Shown one piece after another: positions 10,976 through 20,172 of a stretch of DNA of 64,000 nucleotides. The stretch spans positions 124,001 through 188,000 of the forward strand of contig JAKTTT010000035.1 of assembly GCA_030581615.1 (NCBI GenBank), given 5' to 3'. The stretch's first letter is position 1, and every line of letters starts with the position of its first letter. The position numbers were made by a program, and so were the translations under genes. The notes beneath the pieces were generated by a model. The model saw only the letters and a list, made by a program, of their open reading frames with translations, did not search any database and was not told the DNA's origin. Source of the stretch: Alloascoidea africana (lineage: Eukaryota > Ascomycota > Alloascoideomycetes > Alloascoideales > Alloascoideaceae).

Positions 10976-12373
10976 TCATATACTCTTCTTTTTAGGTATG
11001 GGGTATCCTTTCGCTTTGTAATAGGAGGGCACACAGCTATATGAGCCGAATGCAAAGTTTTGGTTGGAATCGCAAACACACCTGTTTTGAATTCTCACAG
11101 TTTCGTTGATAGGGCACATGAAGAACGGATCATGGTAGTATCCAAAATCATCAAAATAGTGAACCTCTTCTTTTTTCAAAAACAATGAGACTGCAATAGA
11201 GTGCACAGGGGCATCTCCCCATCGCTCGTAGAAAAAACCACCAGCTTTATCTAGATAATCAAAAAACTCAATGTACTCCTTGCTTCTCCAGAAATCCAAG
11301 TCTGCTACCTCAAAGTTGGACCAAAAATGGCAGAGATTATATGATTTACCGCGGTCACTGCTTACAAACCTTACCAGGGCGTCTTTTTCATGTTGATCGA
11401 AATAATCCGGGGAGTAGACGTTGTTTAGGAATTCTTTAGTCGTGGACCACAGCGTAGGAATCGTGTTTTCAAACTCAAGTTGCGCCATAGTAAAAGCATA
11501 TCTCTTTTGATTCTCTCGCATAAAAGAAAAGATATCGTATTGAACATCGCAAAAGATTTTTGTAGATGGCTCAACTCTCCAATAGTATTTGTACTGGTTC
11601 ATCAACGGATGTCTCCAAAAAAAACCAGATTGATACCGGCACATGTTTCGATACGAGACAGACTTGCCATACTTTACATTTGCTTTGCCCATTTTCTCCA
11701 AAGCTTTTTTTGCCTTGTCCTTTTCAATCCATTCCGGATAGCTCCACTCGCTCTTGGGGATTTTACCAAACTTGACGTTCCCGCTGCAGATGGTTGCTAC
11801 TTTGAGTTGAAACTCAGATGAGAAGGCTTCGTTGTTCAAAAAAACCCAGTCGTAGTGGAAATGCCGGTTAAATCTGTCCTCTATTATCCGGATAGACTTC
11901 ATCATTTCATCAAGCTCCGAATTCTTTACCAGCGACACAAACGTTGCATTTTCTCGTTGCCGAGGCTGTGGGTATATATCTTCTGTTCCATCGCTATATC
12001 GTACCAATTCCGATTTCCCGTCCCCAAGAAGATGCAGTCTAAAGTCTGGGGGGTTATAGACCATGTTCTCACGATCCTTCAAGGTTTCTCGAAGCATGCT
12101 GACATATCCGTCTTTGACTTTTGCTTTTTCCTCTCGTTCCTGTTCCTCCAAGAGGCCTTTTCTATCTTCCTGGGCGGATCCATCTTTCAGAAGATCTTTC
12201 AAGTCTTCCGGTATCTTGTTTTCGTCGATTTCTATCTGCTCGCTGAATGTGTTTCGTAGAAAGGGTATAACTGTGAAGATGATAACTGTAGCCAGAACCA
12301 CCAGCAGCAGCGTCATCCGGCAAAAATGAACAGGGGTCAACCTTTTAGGAGCCGATCCACGGACTCTGACCAT
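10976..12373 (-). CDS. GT15 alpha-1,2-mannosyltransferase (KRE2/KTR family), copy 2
   Basis: 465 aa. A type II Golgi protein: MVRVR start, basic cytosolic tail, anchor at about residues 20-38, a charged stem to about residue 130, then the catalytic domain. It keeps all the family motifs: FNRHFHYDWVFLNNEAF, YYWRVEPSTKIFCDVQYD, LCHFWSNFEVADLDFW and FFYERWGDAPVHS. Expected role: addition of alpha-1,2-mannose to O-linked chains or N-linked outer chain in the Golgi, from GDP-mannose. It is divergent from the third copy (start codons 240 bp apart) and tandem with the diverged copy, 120 bp upstream of it. The start is supported by the shared MVRVR N-terminus of the divergent paralog. Confidence 0.96.
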   Translation of the reverse strand: MVRVRGSAPKRLTPVHFCRMTLLLVVLATVIIFTVIPFLRNTFSEQIEIDENKIPEDLKDLLKDGSAQEDRKGLLEEQEREEKAKVKDGYVSMLRETLKDRENMVYNPPDFRLHLLGDGKSELVRYSDGTEDIYPQPRQRENATFVSLVKNSELDEMMKSIRIIEDRFNRHFHYDWVFLNNEAFSSEFQLKVATICSGNVKFGKIPKSEWSYPEWIEKDKAKKALEKMGKANVKYGKSVSYRNMCRYQSGFFWRHPLMNQYKYYWRVEPSTKIFCDVQYDIFSFMRENQKRYAFTMAQLEFENTIPTLWSTTKEFLNNVYSPDYFDQHEKDALVRFVSSDRGKSYNLCHFWSNFEVADLDFWRSKEYIEFFDYLDKAGGFFYERWGDAPVHSIAVSLFLKKEEVHYFDDFGYYHDPFFMCPINETVRIQNRCVCDSNQNFAFGSYSCVPSYYKAKGYPIPKKKSI

Positions 12374-12613
12374 CTCGACGATTTTCTGGGTCTTTCAAGC
12401 AAAGCAAAGTCGAGAGATGAGGCGGGAGCGGAATGGCGGACACTGCCGGGGGAAAACCAGTTCCGGCAGACCCACCACCACTTAGACACTTGGCTCTGTG
12501 TTGCTTCTCTCTTCCACCACCAAGCAGAAACACCAGCCAACTTCTCCAAGCGACAGTCTTACGACCCAAAGAGTTCGGCGCTATTGGAGCTAGAGCTGCC
12601 TAACAGTGCCAAG

Positions 12614-14092
12614 ATGGTCCGTGTCAGAAGCTCTAACAGGACCAGCAATAGCCACAAGAGACAGTTCCGACTAATCCTCTTCGTGGCTACACTAGCATTG
12701 TGCTATATTTTATACCTGCTTTCTTCGCTATGGTCTTCTCTTACTGAAGAAAGCAATGTGATCGCACTGGCAAGAGAGATGGGAAATACTGACTCGGCCA
12801 CTGAAAGGTGGAAGGATATTGCCCAACAGGCGAAGCAGGGCAAAAAGCATAAGGATGAGATGACTGAGTTTGAAAAGATTGAGCTGGAGACTGATATTGA
12901 AGAAAGGTACAGGCAAAAGTATGAAAAGGTCATGGCCATGAAAGAGGATATACAATACGAGCTGCCGTTATATAGATACCAAGTCTTGCCTGATGGAACG
13001 AGGAGAAAGCTCTTTTGGTCTGATGAAGACGGCTACACCAGCGGCAACGTCACGTCTTCTGAAGAGTTCGGCGACTTGAACAAACAAGACTACCTTCAAA
13101 GAGAAAATGCCACGTTCATCAGTTTGGTGCGAAACAGGGAACTCGATGAAATGCTCGAAACGATAAAAATCTATGAAGACCGGTTTAACCGGAGATTTCA
13201 CTACAACTGGATATTTCTAAACGACGAACCTTTTACTGAGGAATTCAAGTTCAAAACTGCTCTACAATGTTCTGGCAACGTCCAGTACGGGCTTGTAGAC
13301 GAAAGTGAATGGGGCGTACCAGACTGGATAGACGAAAAGAAGATGGAGAAAGAGGTACAAAAAATGGGGTCAAAAGGGATTGTCTATGGTGATTCAGTTC
13401 CTTATAGACAAATGTGCCGGTATCAATCTGGTTTCTTTTGGAGACATCCATTGGTTAACGATTTCAAGTACTACTGGAGAGTTGAGCCAGGTGTAAAGAT
13501 ATACTGCGACATAAACTATGATATTTTCAAATTTATGAAAGAAAACAAGAAGCGATATGGATTTATCATGTCGCTTTACGAATTTCCAGAGACGATCAAG
13601 AGTCTATGGTCAACGACGCGTCAGTTTTTCCAGGAACATTATCCCCATTATCTTGATGACCCAGGCGCATACGACAATCTTTTGGGATTTATCTCTGAAG
13701 ATATGGGAGATACTTTCAATCTCTGCCATTTCTGGTCGAATTTCGAAGTTGGCGATCTGGATTTTTGGAGAAGCGAAGAGTATGGAAAGTTCTTTGATTT
13801 CTTGGACAAGGCTGGAGGATTTTTCTATGAGCGATGGGGGGACGCGCCAGTGCACTCAATAGCCGCCGCTTTTTTCTTGAAGCGAACAGAGATCCATTTC
13901 TTCTATGACTTTGGATACCATCATCCGCCAAATTATGTGTGCCCAAGTGATCCAAAAGAGAGGCTGGAAAATCGGTGTCTCTGTGAGGAGAATGACAAAG
14001 ATTTTACTTTTACAGGATATAGCTGTGCTCCACGGTACTTTGCGATAAACAACCACAAAAGACCACCATCGGTCGATGAACTCCCACTCTGA
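12614..14092 (+). CDS. GT15 alpha-1,2-mannosyltransferase (KRE2/KTR family), copy 3
   Basis: 492 aa from the ATG at 12614. The frame is open further upstream to 12326, but that extension would overlap the 5' end of the divergent paralog and lacks any family similarity. The chosen start gives MVRVRSSNRTS, matching the MVRVRGSAPK start of copy 2. Then come an anchor (about residues 18-37), a long charged coiled stem (to about residue 170), and a catalytic domain with YYWRVEPGVKIYCDINYD, LCHFWSNFEVGDLDFW and FFYERWGDAPVHS. Same predicted Golgi mannosyltransferase role as copy 2. The C-terminal cysteine-rich segment (NYVCPSD...RCLCEEN...YSCAPRYF) matches the other two copies, consistent with local duplication. 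Confidence 0.96.
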   Translation: MVRVRSSNRTSNSHKRQFRLILFVATLALCYILYLLSSLWSSLTEESNVIALAREMGNTDSATERWKDIAQQAKQGKKHKDEMTEFEKIELETDIEERYRQKYEKVMAMKEDIQYELPLYRYQVLPDGTRRKLFWSDEDGYTSGNVTSSEEFGDLNKQDYLQRENATFISLVRNRELDEMLETIKIYEDRFNRRFHYNWIFLNDEPFTEEFKFKTALQCSGNVQYGLVDESEWGVPDWIDEKKMEKEVQKMGSKGIVYGDSVPYRQMCRYQSGFFWRHPLVNDFKYYWRVEPGVKIYCDINYDIFKFMKENKKRYGFIMSLYEFPETIKSLWSTTRQFFQEHYPHYLDDPGAYDNLLGFISEDMGDTFNLCHFWSNFEVGDLDFWRSEEYGKFFDFLDKAGGFFYERWGDAPVHSIAAAFFLKRTEIHFFYDFGYHHPPNYVCPSDPKERLENRCLCEENDKDFTFTGYSCAPRYFAINNHKRPPSVDELPL

Positions 14093-14933
14093 CGGATTTG
14101 AATGTCATCTATCATCAAACTTTTTGGGTTATTTTCCAGATCTAGTAAAGAACAGAATCCACAAGATTAGGTACGATTAGGTTGCAGCATCTTGAAAGGA
14201 GACTAACTAAACGTAATTCTTCTTTGGGAGAATAGCGTTACACCCTCATCTAAAACTGAACTGGGGAGTAGAGAAATAATGAGATATTTTTTAGCATATT
14301 AAAAAAAGCTTCTCTCGGATTATTAACTGGAAGGTTCTGGTGGTCTTGGGTCTGTAGATTATGCTAACCAACGCTCGATATCGTGTTAGGCGTATCGGTT
14401 CAATGAGTTTTGGAAGCTAAAAGATGGAACAATTAGAATTAGAGTACTTTTATTCTAGAAAAAAGGAATGTTCTGTGACGCCCTTCTGACTACTACCAAT
14501 ATATGTGCTTCCCGATCTTGAGCGGAATAATCCTCATCCGTCGGACCTAAATCTTTAAATAAGCATAAACAGACCCCCAGAAATGACTATCGGTTCCGGT
14601 AGAAAGACTTAAGCTGCTAACGCCCCAAGAACATGTGCTCCTAGCGCTCCAGATTAGCAGATCTACCAACAAGGTCAAAGATTTTTAGCTCCTTGCTGCT
14701 TCTCTCACATGATGCAATGTGCCATGTTTTGGATTTAAAACTCGATCTCGCTTTCCTTTCCTTTGCAATTTTTTTTTTCCGTTTCGTCTTTTTATTGAAC
14801 TCCTTCCTTTTTTTCCAACCTTCTCTCTCTCTCATCTATTTTTTTGGAATTGTTATTCCCATCCTTTTCTTAGTTTTCAACTGCTCTCAGTCTTTTTTCG
14901 CCCTAGTCATTCTTTTGTACACTGTAGAGAAAT
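14093..14933. other. Intergenic region, GT15 copy 3 to the 471-aa gene
   Basis: 840 bp. It holds the 3' flank of the mannosyltransferase gene, with an AT-only 7-bp hairpin at 14287-14306, and the promoter of the next gene. The last 200 bp before that start are strongly T/pyrimidine-rich on the plus strand, which is common for yeast promoters and 5' leaders. Short frames in the T-rich tract are compositional artefacts. No RNA gene was recognised. Confidence 0.5.
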
Positions 14934-16349
14934 ATGCAATCAACAAATGCAAACAGCTCCTTCCTCTTGTACACCTTCCCGGACTTAACATCTCTTCCTA
15001 GTAGCTCCGACAGACAGGAAAGGCCAGTTCCAGTTATCACTTCTCAAAGGCAAAGACATGCTTCTTCCATCTCTCCGACGGCCCAGCCCTTCAGGTTTGG
15101 GTCTGGGTCTGGGTCAGTATCTGGATTAGGTCCACCCTTCAGTGCCAGTCCACAGTCCCTGAAACCCCAGACAGCGACGTCCGAGCTAGAAGCAAAGCCA
15201 CAAGCGCAAACGCAAACGCAGAGACCGGTTCGACACTCACACCGCAGATCTGGCGCGATTTCAACCGATCTAGGCTCGCTCGTGGGAATTGAAGAAGGGG
15301 TAAAGATCAAAGGCACAGGCACGCGGGACAGAACTCATCGTGCCTCGGACTCTACCGTGCCATACCACCACCTCCAACATGTCCAGCAGCAGCAGGATCA
15401 AGACAATGAGCACCTGCGTCCTCCTTCTCTGGGCAAAGTCAGGTTTGCCGAGTGTCAGACAGGTCTGGCACGAGACCACTCTTCTAGCAGTACCACCCGG
15501 TCTAGATCGACCCCAGACATTCAAAGTCAAAGGCACTCTGCTCCCCGTTCATCATCGTCATTCTCTTTTTCACCGGCGGCAAAATCGCCCTGTACACCTG
15601 TAATTGACCTGGATGAGGCGATGATGCCGCTGCCAGGCAGTCGCTTTTTTGCAGTGGAGCCAAAGCGGTCAAAATCATTCAGCAACTCCCTCTCCCTGTT
15701 TCAGTTCGACTTTGGGCTGGACGAAGACGATGCAATCTATGAGGAGGATGAAAACGAATTGAGCAGTAGCGCTGATGAGAAGGACCGAGAGAACAGCTTG
15801 AGTTACTCGACTACTCCGTTTTCTACGCCCAGGAGAGAAGAAGAGGCAAAGGGAAATAGACATGGTTCTGCTATCTCAGAGTCCAGCATCGCGTCCTATT
15901 CTCCTCTCAGCAGTAGTAACGCTGGAGAGTGCAATCTGTTCTACGCGAAAAGCCTGTTTGTGGCCGATGCCTCGCAATTCAAGGACTCCGGCTCGTTTTC
16001 TCTGCAAATCGGCGAACCAGGCCCGGCCACAAACCTGTCCTCCAGGTCTTTGGCAAACATGATGCTTCCGCGTATTTTGCCGGTTTCAGAACACGAGCCA
16101 ATCTCAGTTGGAAACTCTCCGAGCGGTATCAAACAGCACAGCAGCATTTTGCCGGACACAATCAGGGATCGGACCGTACGATCGAAGCATTCGCGACTGT
16201 CCCTGGGGCTCCTTAACCACGGCAGCATTTCGGAAGAGTGCGAAGAGCTCAAGAGCGACGACTGCAATAACGGAAGTCCAGGTTTACGCACCAGGCGGAT
16301 AAAACTTCGAAGCTGGTTTAAATTTGCAAAGCCTATTGCCGATATCTGA
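14934..16349 (+). CDS. Unrecognised 471-aa Ser/Pro/Gln-rich, mostly disordered protein
   Basis: A single open frame of 471 codons with low-complexity composition: SerPro-rich N-terminus, a glycine/serine dipeptide run from a GGGTCT hexamer repeat, and a glutamine cluster (HLQHVQQQQDQ). A central acidic block (DFGLDEDDAIYEEDENE) lies next to an arginine/lysine-serine segment (EPKRSKSFSNSLS), and the C-terminus is basic and aromatic (RTRRIKLRSWFKFAKP). Many RxxS and SP sites suggest a phosphoregulated scaffold, but this is inference from composition. No globular domain, signal peptide or membrane segment. The first 450 bases are more GC-rich than the surroundings. Coding status rests on the length of the frame; function unknown. 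Confidence 0.7.
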   Translation: MQSTNANSSFLLYTFPDLTSLPSSSDRQERPVPVITSQRQRHASSISPTAQPFRFGSGSGSVSGLGPPFSASPQSLKPQTATSELEAKPQAQTQTQRPVRHSHRRSGAISTDLGSLVGIEEGVKIKGTGTRDRTHRASDSTVPYHHLQHVQQQQDQDNEHLRPPSLGKVRFAECQTGLARDHSSSSTTRSRSTPDIQSQRHSAPRSSSSFSFSPAAKSPCTPVIDLDEAMMPLPGSRFFAVEPKRSKSFSNSLSLFQFDFGLDEDDAIYEEDENELSSSADEKDRENSLSYSTTPFSTPRREEEAKGNRHGSAISESSIASYSPLSSSNAGECNLFYAKSLFVADASQFKDSGSFSLQIGEPGPATNLSSRSLANMMLPRILPVSEHEPISVGNSPSGIKQHSSILPDTIRDRTVRSKHSRLSLGLLNHGSISEECEELKSDDCNNGSPGLRTRRIKLRSWFKFAKPIADI

Positions 16350-16861
16350 GCAATTCGCATCATCATCGTGCTGGCTCGGCAAGACTAATGATTTATGACT
16401 TTCTCTCGCTTCCTTTACACTCGGGCATATAGTGGTGTTTTTGTTTCCCTCTGTATCTTGCATTTTACATAGGCAATGGTTGAACATACATATTTCGAAT
16501 TCGTAACTCTGTTTGAGGGTCCCTCGAGCAGATCCCAGATAAGCTATCGGATCCTGATCTTGATCTTGATCATCACCTTGGCGCAGAGCTAATTAACCAA
16601 GGCTAGCGAGTAGATGTGCACCATTCTAGCTCCCAGATCTAATGTTTGAGACAGGCTAATGGAGCAGAAGCTATCCCCGTTATCACGACCTCTGATTCCG
16701 AACTTTCCCTTCTCCTCTTCGCATGGAGCTTATCTCCAGCAGAACCTTGTCCCTTAATCGGTCACGTTGGCGAGTTGGGTTTCTTATCTCGCAAACTCTG
16801 TTCAAAAACCTCACACGAGTGCTTTTCCTCCTTTTCATCCCTATCTGTGTCCCACCTCCCA
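16350..16861. other. Intergenic region upstream of the lipase gene
   Basis: 510 bp. Contains a short GATCTT hexamer run (about 16553-16575) and pyrimidine-rich sequence before the lipase start. Open frames here are short and lack protein signature. Confidence 0.4.
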
Positions 16862-18710
16862 AATGAGCTTCCACCTAGTCGTTCTCGTTCACGGGTATGT
16901 AGTCGCATGTCTCTCTCTCTCTCCCGTGCTTTTGGCTAACGTTATATAGTTTATGGGGTGCCCCTAACCACTTTGACTACATCTCATCTCAAGTCCTAAA
17001 TAAGTACCCTAGGGCGGTCGATGTCACCTATACTGATTTAACTCAGGAGAAGCTTGCCTCGTTATTAGCGGACCAAGAAAACCAGCAGCAGCGCGTGCCA
17101 AAAGAAGATATTCTGGTGGTCTACAGAACCAAGACTAACGCCGAATATTCCACTTACGATGGCATCGACATCTGTGGTATGCGTGTGTTCAATGAGGTCG
17201 AAAATGTCCTTGAAAAGCTCAATTCCTTGGCTTCAACGCTCCCTCATGCCCAGCCTAATAACAATACTAGAATCAACGGCTCCCACCACCAAAGTGTGAA
17301 AAAGTTTTCAATCGTTGGTTACAGCCTGGGAGGTCTGCTGAGCCGCTATGCCATCGGCTTGCTGTATAAGAAGGGCTATTTTGAGGACATGACGCCTGTG
17401 GTAAGTCCAGTCCAATACAATCTACATTTTCAAACTATTTCATCTAACAATAATCATGACATCCAAAATTATAGAACTTTACCTCTTTTTGTTCTCCCCA
17501 TGTTGGAGTATTGGCTCCTGGCTCCACCATCTCGGTTAAACTGTTCAACTTCATAGCGCCATATGCGTTGGCTTCAACGGGCCGCCAGCTATTTCTCATG
17601 GATAGCTTTGCTAATACTGGAAAGCCCCTATTGTACTTGATGGCATCTCCAGGGTCTTGCTTTTACAAAGTATTGAAATCTTTCCAAAACACAAGTCTCT
17701 ATAGTAACATAGTGAACGACATTAGAACCAGTTGGTGGACCGCGGGCATTTCCCATTGTGATCCATATCAACATATTTTGGAGATCGAGGATCAACTAAA
17801 GATAGAGTATTTACCTGACTACAAGAAAGTTCTGCTGGATGAGACAAAGCCAATCCTATACAGACCCCGTTCAGACTCAATGACCAAGGACAAGGAGGAA
17901 TCCAGTGTTTCCCAAGTCGATTCTAATAGAGATGGAACAGGCTCATGCAAGGGAGAAAAGAGATACTGGCTAAATGAAGCACTATCCAGGACAACCAATT
18001 TTGTCAAGAGAAAGTGGAATTGGGTAATGGTTCTGTTCAACATTGTTGTTTTCTCTCCGATATTTCTGGTCAAGCTTCTTTTTTCATCTCTGGTTCAAAC
18101 CATCTTGTCCAATCGCCGTCTGACCAAGTTTCTCCAACAAACCTCCAACTTGTTTCTCTACGAGGAGATTGAATCAGATTTCTCATCATTTGTCGTGAAA
18201 CACCCATCTCAGATGTTAAGCGATGTTTCTCTGGACAAGTCTACATCTAACGACACTGTTGATGGAGAGCGCTTTAACGAAATTGAAAACATATTCCAAG
18301 ATCAAGCGGACGACGTCATGGAGTCTGTTTATCAAGCAATAACATCCCCTACATACGATAGAATTCACCATCGTAGGACAAACGTCTCTTCCTTTGGAGA
18401 CAGTGACATTAATAACATCTTCCGTGACACCGAACCAGCAGAATCGGAATCTTCTCCTTTACACTTATCTGCTCATGCAACAGATCCAACGAGAGAGACA
18501 GAAGTCTATTCTGTTGAGCCCTACCGTATCAACAAATTCCAATCGGCAATTATAGACAACTTGAATAACATCAAATGGCGCAAGTTCCCCATTTTCATTC
18601 GTTTAACTAAAGCATCGCATGCAGCGGCCATTGTGAGACATGAAGACGATACTTTTGTAGAGGGGAAACAGGTCATCAGACACTGGCTGGATGAAGTTTT
18701 CAAAGTTTGA
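16862..18710 (+). CDS. DUF676-type serine lipase/hydrolase, Lpl1/Rog1-like (3 exons)
   Basis: Exons 16862-16893, 16950-17400 and 17475-18710 give 572 aa. The introns of 56 and 74 nt have donors GTATGT and GTAAGT; the first has a GGCTAACG branch site. Joining exon 1 to exon 2 produces the oxyanion-loop signature HLVVLVHGLWGAPNHFDYI. The nucleophile elbow is GYSLGG (about residues 131-136). The exon 2/3 junction gives NFTSFCSPHVGVLAPGS, typical of the family. A hydrophobic segment lies at about residues 344-370, and the C-terminal SHAAAIVRHED (about 539) holds a plausible catalytic histidine. Yeast relatives are lipid-droplet or ER-associated phospholipases/acylglycerol lipases (Lpl1, Rog1). 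The 190-residue insertion before the histidine is serine-rich and acidic. Exact substrate not inferable. Confidence 0.88.
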
Positions 18711-18893
18711 GCACATATAGCATCAAAGAGGTTTACCTTTAGATTAGATTATGAAGTTGTTTGTTTTTATCAACGTATGAGTTTCTATACAAGACTACTT
18801 TTTTTGGATTGAATCCAGTCCTCAGATAGTATTTACATTTATAGCTTGACAAAATGGTATGCTTGACACTAACCATATTAATCAATAGGGTGA

Positions 18894-19961
18894 TCACCAA
18901 TTCTCCAAAATCGAGGCAATTGCCCGGCCGCTCACAGTGTTTCGTCGAGTGGAATTAAACCCACTACCGCTGCTCCTATAGTTGGTATTGCGCAGTCCGT
19001 TTGCCAGAATAACAAGCTTGCCTGTAGAGTCCATCTTGGCTTGAGATATAGCAAAATTCTCTGTCCATTCTCGTTTACCATAGTTTTCTTTAACGAGTCC
19101 AGTGTCATCCCTAACCACCTCTCTTGCGATGCTGTTACAAGGTGCCTGTCCTACGAAACCTGCAATTCCGACATTTTCATTCTCCGACGCTTTGCTCAAT
19201 GGACGTCCCGCCACAACAGTTTCTCTTTCAAAGCCATTGGGGCTATTTTTGAGTCTTCCTTGTAACGTATAACCAAGTCCAGCGGTAGCACAGACCCTGT
19301 TAGTACCTTGAAAAGTGTTGACAGAAGCGGATTCAAGCTCATTTCGTTCACCCAATTTGTCGGACACGGATCGCACAAACTCAGCCGCATAATTCTTGTT
19401 AGGAGAGGCTTTGTCCGTGAGGGTATACAAATTTGTCTTCTCTTTCTCCAACAGCCATTGTCTAAACTGAGGCCTCAGCTTGGTCAATTCCCTTTTGTTG
19501 GTTTCTTCAGACTTTGATGGATCCAACTGCCCTTTAATCGTAGACTTTGAGGAAGCCAAGCCTTCATCGAGTACTGCCTCATTACTTTTACCAACAAAAA
19601 GCGGATTTCGTATTCTCATGCCCAGCTTCTCTGGAACGGCTCGTTCTGTGGTTCCTGAAGTTATGATTGGCACTTTCAATTCGTTGAATCTCTTCCTATT
19701 AAAGTATTTGCCCGCACCATCTTCAAAAGTAGCCATGTGCTCGAGAGTATCTAGATCGTCATAAGTCAAGAACCGAGCTTTCCAGGCTCCAGGTACAGCT
19801 CCCTTTAAACCCCATTCTCGTCGAACCCTGTTTGCTCTCGTCGAGTAGATCACTTGGTGAGAAGGGTGGTGCTGAGACTGAATCTTCTTCCTTGGGTATT
19901 TCAACGGCCTTGGAACGGACGCCAGGCGCGACTCCTGAAAAAGCTTTGAAAATTGCGACAT
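18894..19961 (-). CDS. MRP51: Mitochondrial small-subunit ribosomal protein Mrp51 (bS1m)
   Basis: 355 aa from the ATG at 19961. The frame is open 60 codons further upstream, but family members begin at the MSQFSKLFQESRLASVPRP segment, so the internal ATG is chosen. Recognised by the N-terminal block with HPSHQVIYSTRANRVRREWG, the GLKGAVPG turn, and FLTYDDLDTLEHMATFE. These match yeast Mrp51, a protein of the 37S mitoribosomal subunit that also affects translation of COX2 and COX3 mRNAs through their leaders. The C-terminal half is glycine/serine-rich and poorly conserved. It sits in tandem downstream of the RNase III gene, 211 bp after its stop. Confidence 0.9.
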   Translation of the reverse strand: MSQFSKLFQESRLASVPRPLKYPRKKIQSQHHPSHQVIYSTRANRVRREWGLKGAVPGAWKARFLTYDDLDTLEHMATFEDGAGKYFNRKRFNELKVPIITSGTTERAVPEKLGMRIRNPLFVGKSNEAVLDEGLASSKSTIKGQLDPSKSEETNKRELTKLRPQFRQWLLEKEKTNLYTLTDKASPNKNYAAEFVRSVSDKLGERNELESASVNTFQGTNRVCATAGLGYTLQGRLKNSPNGFERETVVAGRPLSKASENENVGIAGFVGQAPCNSIAREVVRDDTGLVKENYGKREWTENFAISQAKMDSTGKLVILANGLRNTNYRSSGSGFNSTRRNTVSGRAIASILENW

Positions 19962-20172
19962 TTGCAAAAAAGACTTGTTCCAGTCTCGCCTAACTGAAGG
20001 TTTTCCTGATTGGATGTTAGTGACAAAAACTGCTTCACAAAACAATAAGGGTGTACGGGTTTTAAAAGTTGTGAAATCCGGGTAATCACATTCTACAATA
20101 GATGAAATCATCGCAGGGATGAAGTTGATGATGAAACACAAAAAAGGTCAAAATCGATTCTTGAGTTTTTTC

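Noticed and set aside
12326-12613. N-terminal extension of the third mannosyltransferase to 588 aa
   Set aside because: It overlaps the 5' end of the divergent paralog and lacks family similarity; the ATG at 12614 gives the shared MVRVR start and a proper membrane anchor.
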